The notes under the pieces are model-generated. The model was given only the letters and a program-made list of their open reading frames with translations, made no database searches and was not told the DNA's origin. Positions 49,673 through 59,276 of a DNA stretch of 64,000 nucleotides are shown here, piece after piece. Both the position numbers and the translations under genes were made by a program. The DNA is from an uncultured Lachnospiraceae bacterium (lineage in GTDB: Bacteria > Bacillota > Clostridia > Lachnospirales > Lachnospiraceae), in contig CANQVT010000004.1 of NCBI GenBank assembly GCA_947627365.1, forward strand, positions 21,424 to 85,423, given 5' to 3'. Each line of letters opens with the position of its first letter. The first letter of the stretch is position 1.

Positions 49673-49687
49673 ATAACAGTAAGCCTC

Positions 49688-50680
49688 CTATCTGGACTGC
49701 TTCGTTTCATAAACAAGCCCCTGCTCTGCCACAACACCGTCCAGCCTCTTGTTTGGCGTGTCCGTGGCAAGCGTAATCTTCCGCAGGTCTTTGTCGTAGT
49801 GGTACACCTGATTGGAAAGCCGCTCACTAAGGTCCACCTGATCCATGTTTACCTCTGAAACCATCCGTGCCAGTTCTTCCGGTTCTCCCATTTCTACAGA
49901 CACAACGATAACTTCGTGTACGGAAGAGGGCAGGATATACAGGTCTGTCCCCACTTTCTCCGCCAGATTGTGCAGCTTATCCTCATAAAGCATGGAAGCC
50001 GCACCGTCTATCTTTCTTTCATTAGAAATAACCCACATGGTCATTTCCGGCACCTGCTCCCCGATCATTTGCTCTGCCAGTTCCTTCGGCATACCGTCAG
50101 CCATAAACATTTCCATTATGACTTCATTCATGGACTGCACCACAGGAGGCAGTATGCGTCTGGTGTTTTCCGCAGCAGCCTTAAATAACTCCTCCTCTCC
50201 CATTCCCAGTGACTTTGCCAGATTATTATTGATTACAGTACTTGAAAACCCTTTTTGATCCACACCTACAACCCATCGGTAAATAATGGACAGATCCTGA
50301 AATTCCCTGTGCGGCAGATTTTTCAGCATATCCTCGTTCTGCATGGTGTTTACAAGCTGGAATATGATATTATCCTTTGCCGTGTTCATATCCAGCGACG
50401 AGATTGGCGCCTCCTTGAATACCTCATCCATCGCTTCTGCTGCTTCCCGCAAGGTTGCCTGTAAATCTCCTGTACTTGAATACTTCTCATACATGTCATT
50501 GATATATAAAGTAGGAGAAATCATAGTTTCCTCATTCTTCGCCAAAAGGCTGAGTCCGTCCAGTGTACGGTTTACCTTATTCACCGGATCAACCCTTACC
50601 TCCATGCCCCGATAACTCCCCGGCATATAGGATAAAAAACTCTCTTTTACTACCTCTTTGAACATCTCATAATCCATCAT
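49688..50680 (-). CDS. DUF5688-family protein
   Basis: This 330-residue protein matches the DUF5688 family of gut Firmicute mobile elements: MDYEMFKEVVKESFLSYMPG near the N-terminus, then ISPTLYINDMYEKY, FQDLSIIYRWVVG and YILPSSVHEVIVV. The function is unknown. GGAGGAACAGACTTT sets the start at 50680. It is the first gene after the terminator of the adhesin gene. Confidence 0.8.
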   Translation of the reverse strand: MMDYEMFKEVVKESFLSYMPGSYRGMEVRVDPVNKVNRTLDGLSLLAKNEETMISPTLYINDMYEKYSSTGDLQATLREAAEAMDEVFKEAPISSLDMNTAKDNIIFQLVNTMQNEDMLKNLPHREFQDLSIIYRWVVGVDQKGFSSTVINNNLAKSLGMGEEELFKAAAENTRRILPPVVQSMNEVIMEMFMADGMPKELAEQMIGEQVPEMTMWVISNERKIDGAASMLYEDKLHNLAEKVGTDLYILPSSVHEVIVVSVEMGEPEELARMVSEVNMDQVDLSERLSNQVYHYDKDLRKITLATDTPNKRLDGVVAEQGLVYETKQSR

Positions 50681-50708
50681 AAAGTCTGTTCCTCCTTTCC
50701 ATTCTACG

Positions 50709-50754
50709 AAAAAAAAGCGGGACATATAAGCTGCTCTGGCTTACATGCCCCGCT
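50709..50754 (-). terminator. Terminator after the adhesin gene
   Basis: On the minus strand a long stem (AGCGGGGCATGTAAGC with GCTTATATGTCCCGCT, one bulge) has a 7-base loop and is followed by seven T. It lies 25 bases after the adhesin stop. Confidence 0.88.
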
Positions 50755-50779
50755 GGGTTCATGCATGGTTATTCATTAC

Positions 50780-53700
50780 TTATGCTTCTGCACCGCCTTT
50801 TCTCTTCCTCCATAAGAAGATGCCGAGTCCGGCAGCAACAGCCGCAAGCCCGAACCCTGCAAATACCCACGGGTTCATGTTATCCCCGGTCTGCGGGAGT
50901 TTCGGTTCCGTAGGCTTGTTTGTCACTTCAAGGGTGTACAGGGCCACTCTCGTCTTTCCGTCCTTGTATTCAAACTTCACTTCCTTTGGCGTGGAATCAA
51001 GGAGATAGCCTTCCGGCGCTTCCACTTCCACTACGGCATAAGTGACTGCCTCCTCATACTTGCCGTCCTTAAATGTTGCAATCGGAAGTTCTCCGCTTTC
51101 AGCATGACCGTCCTTGTCAGTGATAAGTGTTTCAATCACTTTCCCGTCCTTGTCACGGATTTCAAATTTTGCGCCTGCAAGCGCTTTTCCGTCCTCTGAC
51201 TTCTTGCTGATGATGATCTTTCCAACTGCCACTTCGTCCTTCATTGCTACTTTCTGGATTTCATCAGTCTCTTTTACCTCAAACTCAATATCCTGTGCAA
51301 TTACATATCCGAATGGCGCTGTCTCTTCACGCAGGATATATTTTCCGGCAGGCAGTTTCTCAATCATGTGCGGCTCTTTGCCGGAAGTCCACTTCTCAAC
51401 CAGATTGCCGTCTGCGTCAATGACAGAAAGGACAGCATCTTCAAGCTCATTGTCGCCTGTAATGTCAGTCTTTGAAATCTGCACTTTGATCGGCTTATTT
51501 TCAAATTCTGCCTCAAATTCGATTACTTCCTTATCATCGCCCTGATATGATGCATCCACATCAAATACCTTATCGGACTTCACATATCCCTTTGGCGCTG
51601 TCAACTCCTGCACATAATACTTTCCAAGCGGGAGGTCAGATACAAAGGTCAGCTTTCCGTCCTTTCCGGTCACGCCACGCTCAATTTCAGTTCCGGCTTT
51701 TACAACGACTTTGCCATCCTTGTTCACGATGTCCTCTTTTGCAAACAGTCCGAATACGGCTCCCTCAAGAACCTCTTTCGTGCCTGCCTCTTTCTTAATC
51801 ACAGTGATCTGCACTTTCTGTCTCTCATTGCTGATGTTCATTCCTGCATAAACCACTTTGGTATCCTGATCAATATAGGAAAGGTCTGCTTCGATTGGCG
51901 TATCGTCCAGAACGAACCCTTCCAGTGTCTTCGTCTCCACAAGGTAATACTTTCCAAGCGGCAGATTGTCAATGCTTGCATAGCCTTTCTCGTCAGTGAC
52001 GATAGTTGCCACAAGTTCGTCCGCCTCATAATAGATTGTGTCAAGACCGTCCGGGCTTACAATGTCCTCCGCTGCATAAACTTCAAATTCAACACCTGCA
52101 AGGCTGTCCTTGAAATAGTTGAAAATGAAATCATACCAGTGTCCTTTCATAAGGGTAGTGTCAGTTACAAATTCGCCGTCCTTATTGATGATGATTGCGC
52201 CTGTTGGAACTTCGTCTTTCATGACTACGCTCTGAACGTCAGCGGTATCTTCCACCGTAAACTTGATTTCCTCTGCTTTCAGATAGCCGTAAGGCGCAAA
52301 TTCCTCACGGAGCGTATAAGTCTCCCCTGCTACAAGTCTCTTGATAACATGAGCCTCATCTGCCACGGAAGTCCATCTGTCAACCACATTGCCATCCCTG
52401 TCAATGACTGTAAGCATTGCACCGGAAAGCTCTGCGCCGCTTGCAATGTCCTCCTTTGTAAATTCAAAGGTTGTAGGCTCATTCAGAAATTCGCTGCTGT
52501 ACTCTGCAACTGCTTCATGCTGTCCCTGGTACTCTGTCCCAAAAGTGATTACTTCCTCACTGGAAACATAGCCTTTCGGCGCTTCCATTTCCTTTGCCTC
52601 ATAAACTGCAAACGGGTAATCCTTTTTGAAAGTGATCCTGCCGTTTTCGTCAGAGACAGCGGTTTCAAGAAGTGTGCCTGCTTCAATGATTACTTCCTCA
52701 TTGGCATTTTCAATGTCCTCTGCCGCATACAGTCCAAATACTGCGCCTGCAACTGGTGTATCTTCCTCTGCATCTTTCTTAATGACGGACATATCCAGTT
52801 TCTGTCTGTCATTGGTAAATGTCACGCTTTCATAGATTACTGGGGTTTTATCGTCCACATAAACGAATGTTACAAGCTGCTCTTCCCCGTTCAGCACATA
52901 GCCATAAGGCGCTTCTGTTTCCACTACACGGTACTGTCCGAGCGGAAGTCCTGAAATGCTTGCTTTCCCATCTTCCCCGGTTGTGAGCGTTGCAACAAGA
53001 TCGCCCTTGCTGTAATACTTTGTCCTGTTTCCGTTCTCGTCCCTCTGCATGTCTGCTGTAAAAATATCTTCAGCGGCATAGACTTCAAACTCTGCCCCTT
53101 CAAGGGAACCTTCCTTATAAATGAACTCCTTTTCGTCAGAATCAGCAAACAAGCCGCCCTTGTAGCCGTCAAGGATTTCGCCTTTCTTCCCAACTGTCAG
53201 TTCCCCGACAACAGGTTCGTCCTCATATTCCACGGTAATGATTGCATCATAAGTGTCAGGATCAGTCTCATAGAACGTATCGGAATCAACCGATACTTCC
53301 ACATAATTTGTGTTCAGCACATATCCGAAAGGCGCTGCCACTTCCTCAATGCGGTAATTTCCAATCTTCAATGTGTCAGGCAGGATTAAGTCGCCGTCGC
53401 TGTCCGTGAAGAAAGAAGTGTGTGTAACCTTTGACGGATAAGTTGTAACCATCTTGACATACTCATTTTTGTCAAGGTTGAAAATCTTAAACTCTGTATT
53501 AGGGATAAGGACTGTCTGGTTTGTGTCAGCGTCCTTCTTGATCACACGCAGCTTTGCAGTAAATTCACGGTCAATGAATACACGCCATACCTGCGGCTCT
53601 GTCGGGTGGTTCTCCACAATCCTTACTTCAAAAGGTCTTACTGTTTCCATGTTGTGAGGCGTTACTGTCTCAACTACCACATAAGTCCCGTAAGGGATCG

Positions 53701-56152
53701 GCTGTGTCACGATATGCCCCTTTGCATCCGTGAAAAGGGTAGTTTCCCCCTTGCTGCCGATTTTTACGGCTTCTGCGCTGTCAAAATCATAACTTCCATC
53801 TTCCAGTACGGATAAGGAAGATTTCAGGTATGCGGTAAAGCCTGCGCCAGACAGTACAGGCGCTTCCGTGTCGTCCCCGTTGTCGGATACTTTGATAAGC
53901 TGGAACGGCTGCTTGATGACCTGCTCTGCCGATGTTGTGCTTCTTGACACTTCCGCTACCAGATCGCCCTCATAATCGCAGATAACATCATGTTCCTCTT
54001 CGTCAAGAAGATACCCCTCTGAAGGTGTGATCTCCTTTACATAGTAGTTGCCGAGATAGAGGTTCTTTACCTCTGCATTGCCGCCCTTGTCCGTTGTCAG
54101 TGTTGCAACAAGGTCCCCCGCATGGAAGATAATGCCTGTTGCGCCGTCCGGGTGTGCAATATCGTCACGGGCATACAGACCATAGACTGCGCCCTCCAGT
54201 TTTGCGTCCCCCTGCGGAACTGCTTTTCCTGTTTCCTTATCCACCTTGTAGATATGGATCTTTGCGGTTGTCCTGTCATTTGCAAAGGTGTGTGTAAATG
54301 CTGCCTTTGCGGTTGTTTCCGGCAGATAGTTGAACGTAAAGCTGTATACGTCAGAACTGTTCCTGTAATATGCGTAAGGAGCCTGTGTCTCTGAAATATA
54401 GTAGCTGTTTGCGATTGGAAGGTCTACCGTGTAAGCGGCGCTGCCGTCCTCCCCTGTTGTAACAGTCTGTAATGCAGTCCCCTTTGTCACAATGACCTGT
54501 CCTGCATAGTTCTTGATGTCATTTCCCGCATAAAGCGTGTACTGTCCGCCGTCCAGCGGGTTTGTTGTCTCAGAATCTTTCTTTGTAACGGAAACTTCCG
54601 CTTTCTGTCTGGTATTCAGGACGGTTGTAGACTCATACTGCACTTCCACCGTCTGATCCTTATACTCGATTTTTACGGTCTGCGGTGTGGCATTGATAGT
54701 GTATCCGTCAATGCTCTTTGTCTCTGTCACGATATAAGTTCCAAGATGAAGCTCTGATAACAGCACTTTCCCGTCGCTTCCGCTTACAAGGTTCTCAGCA
54801 ATCAGGTCCCCTTTGTTATAGACTTTTGTGCCGTCTGCCTTGTAAATGTCTGCGCCTGCTGTCACTTTGAAAACAGCCCCCGGCAGTTTCTTTTTCTCAT
54901 AAGTGAAATTGCTGCCATTCCATCCGGTCAGGACTTCTCCCTCTTTATAAATGGTAATCGCCCCAAGCTGCTCCTTGTCTGTTGCGCTGATCCCGGTTGT
55001 CTGTCCTGCCTTTACGGTCAGTGTGTGGACTTTGCCGCTCAGTACATATCCTTTCGGAGCGGTAATTTCCTTTACATAGTAGGTTCCTGCCACAAGTGCA
55101 TTGGATTTTGCATAACCGTTCCCGTCTGTAGTCATGGTATCTACCTTATTGGTGCATCCGCTGTCAGAATAAATGCCGTATACGGCTCCTTTCAGCTTCA
55201 CACCGCTGGACTCATCGGTCTTAATGATCTCCCCATAGCCGATGTTTTCCGTCTTTACCTTGAAATAGGCATGGATAGGATCGGCGCTAGGTCTTTCCGA
55301 AACAAACTCCTGATAGTTTGCCTTTTCCGTAAGCCAGAACACACAGCTTGAAGTAGTCTCTACCTCGCCTGCCGTGGAGTTCATGGTTGCCATTGTTGCC
55401 GCCGTGTTCACTTCCTTACTGGAAATGGTAACGCTGTTCCCGTTCTTTTCCACCGTGTACCCGCTAAGGGAAATGCCAAAGTTCCCAAGTACGCCGTTGC
55501 TGTCAGTAAGGGTTTTCTCAAAACGCTGGTTCCCCTCATTCCATTTCAGCTCATAAGTTTCCGCACCGCTCTGTGTCCTGCTTGCAAAACTTGGTCTTGT
55601 CGCATTATAAGACTTGCTGATGTTGTTTTTCAGGCTTGTATAATAAGCATAGGACGATGACGGGTTCGGAGCCGTATCGCACAGCTTCCTTGCTGCTGAA
55701 TCTGCGCTGCCTGTACCGAACAGGTTCCCCACGATTATCCATACCATTGCCTGTGTCGCTATGAACTGATCGCACTGGTCATTTGACGGCGCTGAAGCGC
55801 TGTTGCTGTTAAACCCAAAATACAGACAATAGCTTAAAAGTTTCTCCTGCTGTGCCGACATGGAAGTGCTTGAATTAGGGTAGCTGTTCATAAGCTGCCC
55901 GCCGTCCGCCGCCAGACCGAAGTTCATGCAGTAGGCAGCATTGCCGTCCAGTATGGCATACAGGACTTTCCCGTGATCATATCCTGCCTTTAACTCGCTT
56001 ACCTCGCCGGATGCTCTTGTTGACGCATACCAGAAAGAAATGTTCGCTTTGGAACTTGCCGCAAATGCAGTCGTTCCATTGCCCAACAGCGTTGTAAAGA
56101 CCGTGAGCAGGGCTAAGAACCCTGCCATAAATCTTTTCATTTTCTGTTTCAT
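50780..56152 (-). CDS. Giant thioester/SpaA-type LPQTG adhesin
   Basis: This 1790-residue surface protein has a signal peptide (about 1-31, ending TAFAA). A thioester domain has Cys75 in YCMNFG and Gln134 in the TQAMVW motif, which form a covalent trap for host surfaces. About thirteen SpaA/Cna-B domains follow, each ending in an E-box such as ETEAPYGYVL or EITAPKGYVL; these normally carry Lys-Asn/Asp isopeptide cross-links that make a stiff stalk. The C-terminus has LPQTG, a membrane segment (VFAGFGLAAVAAGLGIFLW) and RKRKGG for sortase anchoring. No sortase gene is in the window, so a host enzyme must serve. Confidence 0.93.
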   Translation of the reverse strand: MKQKMKRFMAGFLALLTVFTTLLGNGTTAFAASSKANISFWYASTRASGEVSELKAGYDHGKVLYAILDGNAAYCMNFGLAADGGQLMNSYPNSSTSMSAQQEKLLSYCLYFGFNSNSASAPSNDQCDQFIATQAMVWIIVGNLFGTGSADSAARKLCDTAPNPSSSYAYYTSLKNNISKSYNATRPSFASRTQSGAETYELKWNEGNQRFEKTLTDSNGVLGNFGISLSGYTVEKNGNSVTISSKEVNTAATMATMNSTAGEVETTSSCVFWLTEKANYQEFVSERPSADPIHAYFKVKTENIGYGEIIKTDESSGVKLKGAVYGIYSDSGCTNKVDTMTTDGNGYAKSNALVAGTYYVKEITAPKGYVLSGKVHTLTVKAGQTTGISATDKEQLGAITIYKEGEVLTGWNGSNFTYEKKKLPGAVFKVTAGADIYKADGTKVYNKGDLIAENLVSGSDGKVLLSELHLGTYIVTETKSIDGYTINATPQTVKIEYKDQTVEVQYESTTVLNTRQKAEVSVTKKDSETTNPLDGGQYTLYAGNDIKNYAGQVIVTKGTALQTVTTGEDGSAAYTVDLPIANSYYISETQAPYAYYRNSSDVYSFTFNYLPETTAKAAFTHTFANDRTTAKIHIYKVDKETGKAVPQGDAKLEGAVYGLYARDDIAHPDGATGIIFHAGDLVATLTTDKGGNAEVKNLYLGNYYVKEITPSEGYLLDEEEHDVICDYEGDLVAEVSRSTTSAEQVIKQPFQLIKVSDNGDDTEAPVLSGAGFTAYLKSSLSVLEDGSYDFDSAEAVKIGSKGETTLFTDAKGHIVTQPIPYGTYVVVETVTPHNMETVRPFEVRIVENHPTEPQVWRVFIDREFTAKLRVIKKDADTNQTVLIPNTEFKIFNLDKNEYVKMVTTYPSKVTHTSFFTDSDGDLILPDTLKIGNYRIEEVAAPFGYVLNTNYVEVSVDSDTFYETDPDTYDAIITVEYEDEPVVGELTVGKKGEILDGYKGGLFADSDEKEFIYKEGSLEGAEFEVYAAEDIFTADMQRDENGNRTKYYSKGDLVATLTTGEDGKASISGLPLGQYRVVETEAPYGYVLNGEEQLVTFVYVDDKTPVIYESVTFTNDRQKLDMSVIKKDAEEDTPVAGAVFGLYAAEDIENANEEVIIEAGTLLETAVSDENGRITFKKDYPFAVYEAKEMEAPKGYVSSEEVITFGTEYQGQHEAVAEYSSEFLNEPTTFEFTKEDIASGAELSGAMLTVIDRDGNVVDRWTSVADEAHVIKRLVAGETYTLREEFAPYGYLKAEEIKFTVEDTADVQSVVMKDEVPTGAIIINKDGEFVTDTTLMKGHWYDFIFNYFKDSLAGVEFEVYAAEDIVSPDGLDTIYYEADELVATIVTDEKGYASIDNLPLGKYYLVETKTLEGFVLDDTPIEADLSYIDQDTKVVYAGMNISNERQKVQITVIKKEAGTKEVLEGAVFGLFAKEDIVNKDGKVVVKAGTEIERGVTGKDGKLTFVSDLPLGKYYVQELTAPKGYVKSDKVFDVDASYQGDDKEVIEFEAEFENKPIKVQISKTDITGDNELEDAVLSVIDADGNLVEKWTSGKEPHMIEKLPAGKYILREETAPFGYVIAQDIEFEVKETDEIQKVAMKDEVAVGKIIISKKSEDGKALAGAKFEIRDKDGKVIETLITDKDGHAESGELPIATFKDGKYEEAVTYAVVEVEAPEGYLLDSTPKEVKFEYKDGKTRVALYTLEVTNKPTEPKLPQTGDNMNPWVFAGFGLAAVAAGLGIFLWRKRKGGAEA

Positions 56153-56182
56153 TCAGATCTCCTCCTTATAATAGGGCAAAAA

Positions 56183-56214
56183 AATGACAAGTCATGTGAA
56201 ATGGCTTGTCATTT
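56183..56214 (-). terminator. Terminator after the lipoprotein gene
   Basis: AAATGACAAG and CTTGTCATTT pair on the minus strand with a 12-base loop, followed by TTTTTTGCCC. It separates the lipoprotein unit from the adhesin gene. Confidence 0.8.
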
Positions 56215-56273
56215 TCTGTTTATTGTTATTCTGTTTGATTCTTTCATTTACTCAATATACATCTGTATGCCTC

Positions 56274-57020
56274 TTACCTGTAACAGCGGAACTCGTAGAA
56301 GTCTGTCCCGTTCAGGTTATACACTCCTGCATACTCAATGTAAAACACAGGTTCCGTTTCCAGCAGCATCATTCCCGCAATGTAATCCGCTATCCCGTCC
56401 TCACTGCCAAGTTTCCTGCCGGACGTGGTGGACGCTTCATTCAGGTTTGTCTCTACAAAGACGCTGTAATAACCCAGTCCGTCATACGGATAATAAGAAT
56501 TGTATTCTTCCTGCGTTATCTTCCCCTCTGCCAACAGGCTTGCAAGGTTATCCGTGGTTGTTATCATACCGCCCACCTGACACTTTGCAACTGCCTGACT
56601 GCATACGGAAACGGGATCATATGATACGGCGGTCACTGTCTGTTCCTGCTGCTTTGTTTCTTCCGGCTTTGCTTCTTCCTGCTTTGGCACGTCTGTACTG
56701 CTCTGCGCTGGTTCCGTTTCCTGTTTCTGCCCCGGCTGGCTTGCAGACTTGGGTTCGGGCGTTTCCTCTGCCTCCTTATCCCCTTCTTCCTGCTCTGTCT
56801 CTTTCGCCGTTTCCTTTTCGGTCTGCTCTTTTTCGGTATCCCTGTTCTCTGCCTGATCCGCAGCAGGGACTTCTTTATCCTCCGCCATATCCGGTTCCTC
56901 AGTGTCTATTACTGTTTCAGTCGCTTCCGTCTCCATATCAGGTACAACATTGTCCTTATTGACGCATCCGGCAGCAAGCATGATAGTTACGGATAAAATC
57001 AGAAATAATCTCTTTTTCAT
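56274..57020 (-). CDS. Acidic ICE lipoprotein
   Basis: This 248-residue protein starts MKKRLFLILSVTIMLAAGC with a clear lipobox (LAAGC). A long Glu/Thr/Pro-rich linker (about 30-135) follows, then a C-terminal domain (YYPYDGLGYYSVFVETNL, ADYIAGMMLLETEPVFYIEY). The linker probably spans the wall. It lies behind the adhesin, suggesting a surface module. The start is at 57020 after AAAGGAAAGGTAATTCAT; a hairpin (57040-57093) stands right before this site. Confidence 0.82.
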   Translation of the reverse strand: MKKRLFLILSVTIMLAAGCVNKDNVVPDMETEATETVIDTEEPDMAEDKEVPAADQAENRDTEKEQTEKETAKETEQEEGDKEAEETPEPKSASQPGQKQETEPAQSSTDVPKQEEAKPEETKQQEQTVTAVSYDPVSVCSQAVAKCQVGGMITTTDNLASLLAEGKITQEEYNSYYPYDGLGYYSVFVETNLNEASTTSGRKLGSEDGIADYIAGMMLLETEPVFYIEYAGVYNLNGTDFYEFRCYR

Positions 57021-57039
57021 ATGAATTACCTTTCCTTTC

Positions 57040-57093
57040 CCCATAAGGGAAAGGCAGGCTGTGTACGTGTACCGCTGTCCTATCCCTTATGGG
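57040..57093. repeat. Inverted repeat in the lipoprotein leader
   Basis: CCCATAAGGGA (57040-57050) and TCCCTTATGGG (57083-57093) form an 11-bp stem with a 32-base loop, immediately before the ribosome site. No T-run follows, so it is more likely an mRNA structure or protein-binding site than a terminator. Confidence 0.6.
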
Positions 57094-57172
57094 CAGACTC
57101 TGTATAATTTACACGGGACACATATCGGTTCAGGTCTGTCCCGTATTCTGTGCATTGTTTCCTCCTATGAAA

Positions 57173-57256
57173 CTACTTCAATCTGCCCAAATATGCAAGC
57201 ATTCTTTTCAGCCTCTTATCCTTTACATATGCCTTGTAGAATTTCAGCATCCACAT
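57173..57256 (-). CDS. 27-residue basic protein
   Basis: The product is MWMLKFYKAYVKDKRLKRML followed by AYLGRLK. AAGGAGGTGGTAAAT stands directly before the ATG. It is amphipathic and basic. It follows the 60-residue membrane protein closely and may act with it. It is small enough to be missed by gene finders. Confidence 0.6.
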   Translation of the reverse strand: MWMLKFYKAYVKDKRLKRMLAYLGRLK

Positions 57257-57270
57257 ATTTACCACCTCCT

Positions 57271-57453
57271 TTACCGTCTGCCTGCCAAAACGCCTATCAT
57301 GGTCAGCACAATCCTCGCAACAAGGGCAAGTAACAGCAGGAACAGTTTTGCCATCCCAAGCACCAGCTTCAATGCCACAAGCACCGCCTGTAATATCCAT
57401 TTCAATATGGTAAGCAATACCACCCCGGTCTTTCTTAAAACTATTCCTGCCAT
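57271..57453 (-). CDS. 60-residue hydrophobic membrane protein
   Basis: The protein (MAGIVLRKTGVVLLTILKWI and on) is almost wholly hydrophobic, with two membrane segments separated by KLVLGMAK. GGGATAGGAGGAATGCTTT precedes the ATG. Similar small proteins appear near the ParM genes of CTn elements. The function is unknown. Confidence 0.7.
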   Translation of the reverse strand: MAGIVLRKTGVVLLTILKWILQAVLVALKLVLGMAKLFLLLLALVARIVLTMIGVLAGRR

Positions 57454-57465
57454 AAAGCATTCCTC

Positions 57466-57900
57466 CTATCCCCAGCTATCAACCAGTTCCATCATGGTTG
57501 GATCATCTGTTTCCTCTCTGCTGTCAGCCTTTTCCGCTGCCTTCACTTCCATGCCGCCCCTGCCCGTGGCTCCCTCCACCGCCCTCACTGTCCCGGCTCC
57601 GAGAGCCGCCCCAAGCAGCATGATAATCTCATTCTTAACTTCGTTTTTCAAGTCTGACCGTATACCGTCCAAATCTTCCCTTGTAATGTACCCTGCATTT
57701 TTCTTCGGTTCCCCTGTCTCTTTCACAAGGCTTTCATCATTCAGACTGCGGATATAGAAGTCTACCGCATCAACGATGAACTGATTGACAGATTTGTGTA
57801 TTTCTGTATTCAGTTCCGCCAGAATCCTGTGTACCCTGCAATGCTGTTCATTATCAAGGTTGAGCCGGACATTATGATAGCAGATATTTGATTTTCCCAT
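57466..57900 (-). CDS. ParR-like partner of the actin-like protein
   Basis: This 144-residue protein has an N-terminal ribbon-helix-helix-like part (VRLNLDNEQHCRVHRILAEL, then KSVNQFIVDAVDFYIRSL). A helical middle (DLDGIRSDLKNEVKNEIIML) and a Gly/Glu-rich end follow. It directly follows the StbA/ParM gene, as DNA-binding partners of plasmid actins do. The ATG at 57900, 8 bases after AGGAG, is preferred to the GTG at 57909. Confidence 0.72.
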   Translation of the reverse strand: MGKSNICYHNVRLNLDNEQHCRVHRILAELNTEIHKSVNQFIVDAVDFYIRSLNDESLVKETGEPKKNAGYITREDLDGIRSDLKNEVKNEIIMLLGAALGAGTVRAVEGATGRGGMEVKAAEKADSREETDDPTMMELVDSWG

Positions 57901-57911
57901 ATGCCCCACTC

Positions 57912-58835
57912 CTATCCTATCTGGTTACGGTGCTTTGCAAGGAAAACCCTGCCAAGCTGTTCATACCCCTTTGCATTTGCCTTGATGTCCTCAATGTACC
58001 GGAAATTTCCGCTATCATGTGAACCGAACAGCCTCATGACTGCCGCCCCGCCCCCTACGAACACAATCGGTATCACATCGAGGTTGTAACCGTGTTCTTT
58101 CAGGGTATTGTAGACTTTCTGTGCAAAATCACGAAGGCAGTCCTTTACAATGTTCATATACTTATCCGGCAGTGCCGCCTCTCCGGTAGTCATGACCTGC
58201 TGTATCACGTTTTCTTCAAGTTCCTGCCCGATCTGCCTGTTACATTCCTCATTGATTATTCTCATGCAGCGGATAAGTCCCTGCTGGCTTGTGATACATT
58301 CCGCCTCATTCGGCTTGCTGTTCTCTATCGGCATGATGTCAATGGTCCAGCTCCCTATATCCACCACTACCACACGCCCCGGCAAAGTTCTCAATTGCTC
58401 TGCAACTGCCGCATAGCATTGTGGGAATACGGACACCCTTGCTATCCTTGCCGTGTACTTCTCTTTCTCAAAGCGGAAAGCGACTTCTTTCTTCTTTGAC
58501 AGGTAATCAATGAAGTCCTGCTTCTCTGCACCGAACCTCGTCAAAGGAAGTCCTACCGATAAAAGAACATCCGCATTTCTCATTCCCCGTCCGTTCAGTT
58601 CCTTTGCGATTGCCGCAAGGGTAAGCAGATAGAAGTTGTCATTCTCAACTTTCGTGTCCCTGACCTCAAGACGTTTCCCACCTACCTTGTAATACTTTCC
58701 GTCCAATTCCACCACATCATCATAAAATGCGGGTTCCGTTGTAATCTCCTTTACCCCTGTTGTAAAAATGTGTGTAGCTGTTTTCATGTTCGACCAGCCA
58801 TGATCGATCCCGATTACCTGAATATTTTTTCCCAT
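57912..58835 (-). CDS. parM: ParM/StbA actin-like segregation protein
   Basis: This 307-residue protein has the actin fold markers: VIGIDHGWSNMKTA (phosphate 1, about residues 7-20), VVVVDIGSWTIDI (phosphate 2, about 160-172) and VIPIVFVGGGAAVMR (adenosine motif, about 262-276). Such proteins form filaments that separate plasmid or excised ICE copies. The start at 58835 follows GGAGGAAAAACGGA. Together with the ParR-like gene it suggests that the ICE replicates or persists as a circle after excision. Confidence 0.9.
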   Translation of the reverse strand: MGKNIQVIGIDHGWSNMKTATHIFTTGVKEITTEPAFYDDVVELDGKYYKVGGKRLEVRDTKVENDNFYLLTLAAIAKELNGRGMRNADVLLSVGLPLTRFGAEKQDFIDYLSKKKEVAFRFEKEKYTARIARVSVFPQCYAAVAEQLRTLPGRVVVVDIGSWTIDIMPIENSKPNEAECITSQQGLIRCMRIINEECNRQIGQELEENVIQQVMTTGEAALPDKYMNIVKDCLRDFAQKVYNTLKEHGYNLDVIPIVFVGGGAAVMRLFGSHDSGNFRYIEDIKANAKGYEQLGRVFLAKHRNQIG

Positions 58836-58858
58836 TCCGTTTTTCCTCCATACCTTTT

Positions 58859-59137
58859 TCATGTCGCTTTATCTCTCCTTAAAATCTTTCTCATGCAGGG
58901 AAAACAATACCTTTCCAATTGTCTGTACGGACATTCAAAACACATATCTTCCTTGTCCTGCTCTATGATTTCAGGCTTGCTTTCTTCCCTGACACATTTT
59001 TTGGTGAGACACTGGCTGTTATTTCCGTAAAAGAACTGACACCGCATACAGCTTTGCAGGTCTTTTTCCAAATTTACCTGTGCTGCAATAATCCCGCCCT
59101 GTTTCGGAGCGCTCTGCACCCTTACGTTAATCCCCAT
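58859..59137 (-). CDS. Cys-rich zinc-binding ICE protein
   Basis: This 92-residue protein has CMRCQFFYGNNSQCLTKKC, CFECPY and CFPC, giving eight cysteines that probably hold two zinc ions. The start at 59137 follows GAGGCGGGTGGCGTGG and lies inside the end of the 49-residue gene. The function is unknown; its place next to the ICE end suggests a regulatory or processing role. Confidence 0.7.
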   Translation of the reverse strand: MGINVRVQSAPKQGGIIAAQVNLEKDLQSCMRCQFFYGNNSQCLTKKCVREESKPEIIEQDKEDMCFECPYRQLERYCFPCMRKILRRDKAT

Positions 59138-59276
59138 CCACGCCACCCGCCTCTCTTGCGGCGGCGAGTCTCTGTATCTCCTCCAACCTTCTGTCTGCCA
59201 TTCCTGCCGCTTTTGCAAGGGATATAAACATTACCCCTACAAATACCGCCAAAATACCTATTCCAATTCTTATCAT
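59127..59276 (-). CDS. 49-residue membrane-anchored protein
   Basis: The product, MIRIGIGILAVFVGVMFISL with AKAAGMADRRLEEIQRLAAA after it, has one N-terminal membrane segment and a charged helix. The start overlaps the stop of the next upstream gene as ATGA (59273-59276), and its stop overlaps the following gene by 11 bases. The coupling supports translation. Confidence 0.65.
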   Translation of the reverse strand: MIRIGIGILAVFVGVMFISLAKAAGMADRRLEEIQRLAAAREAGGVDGD

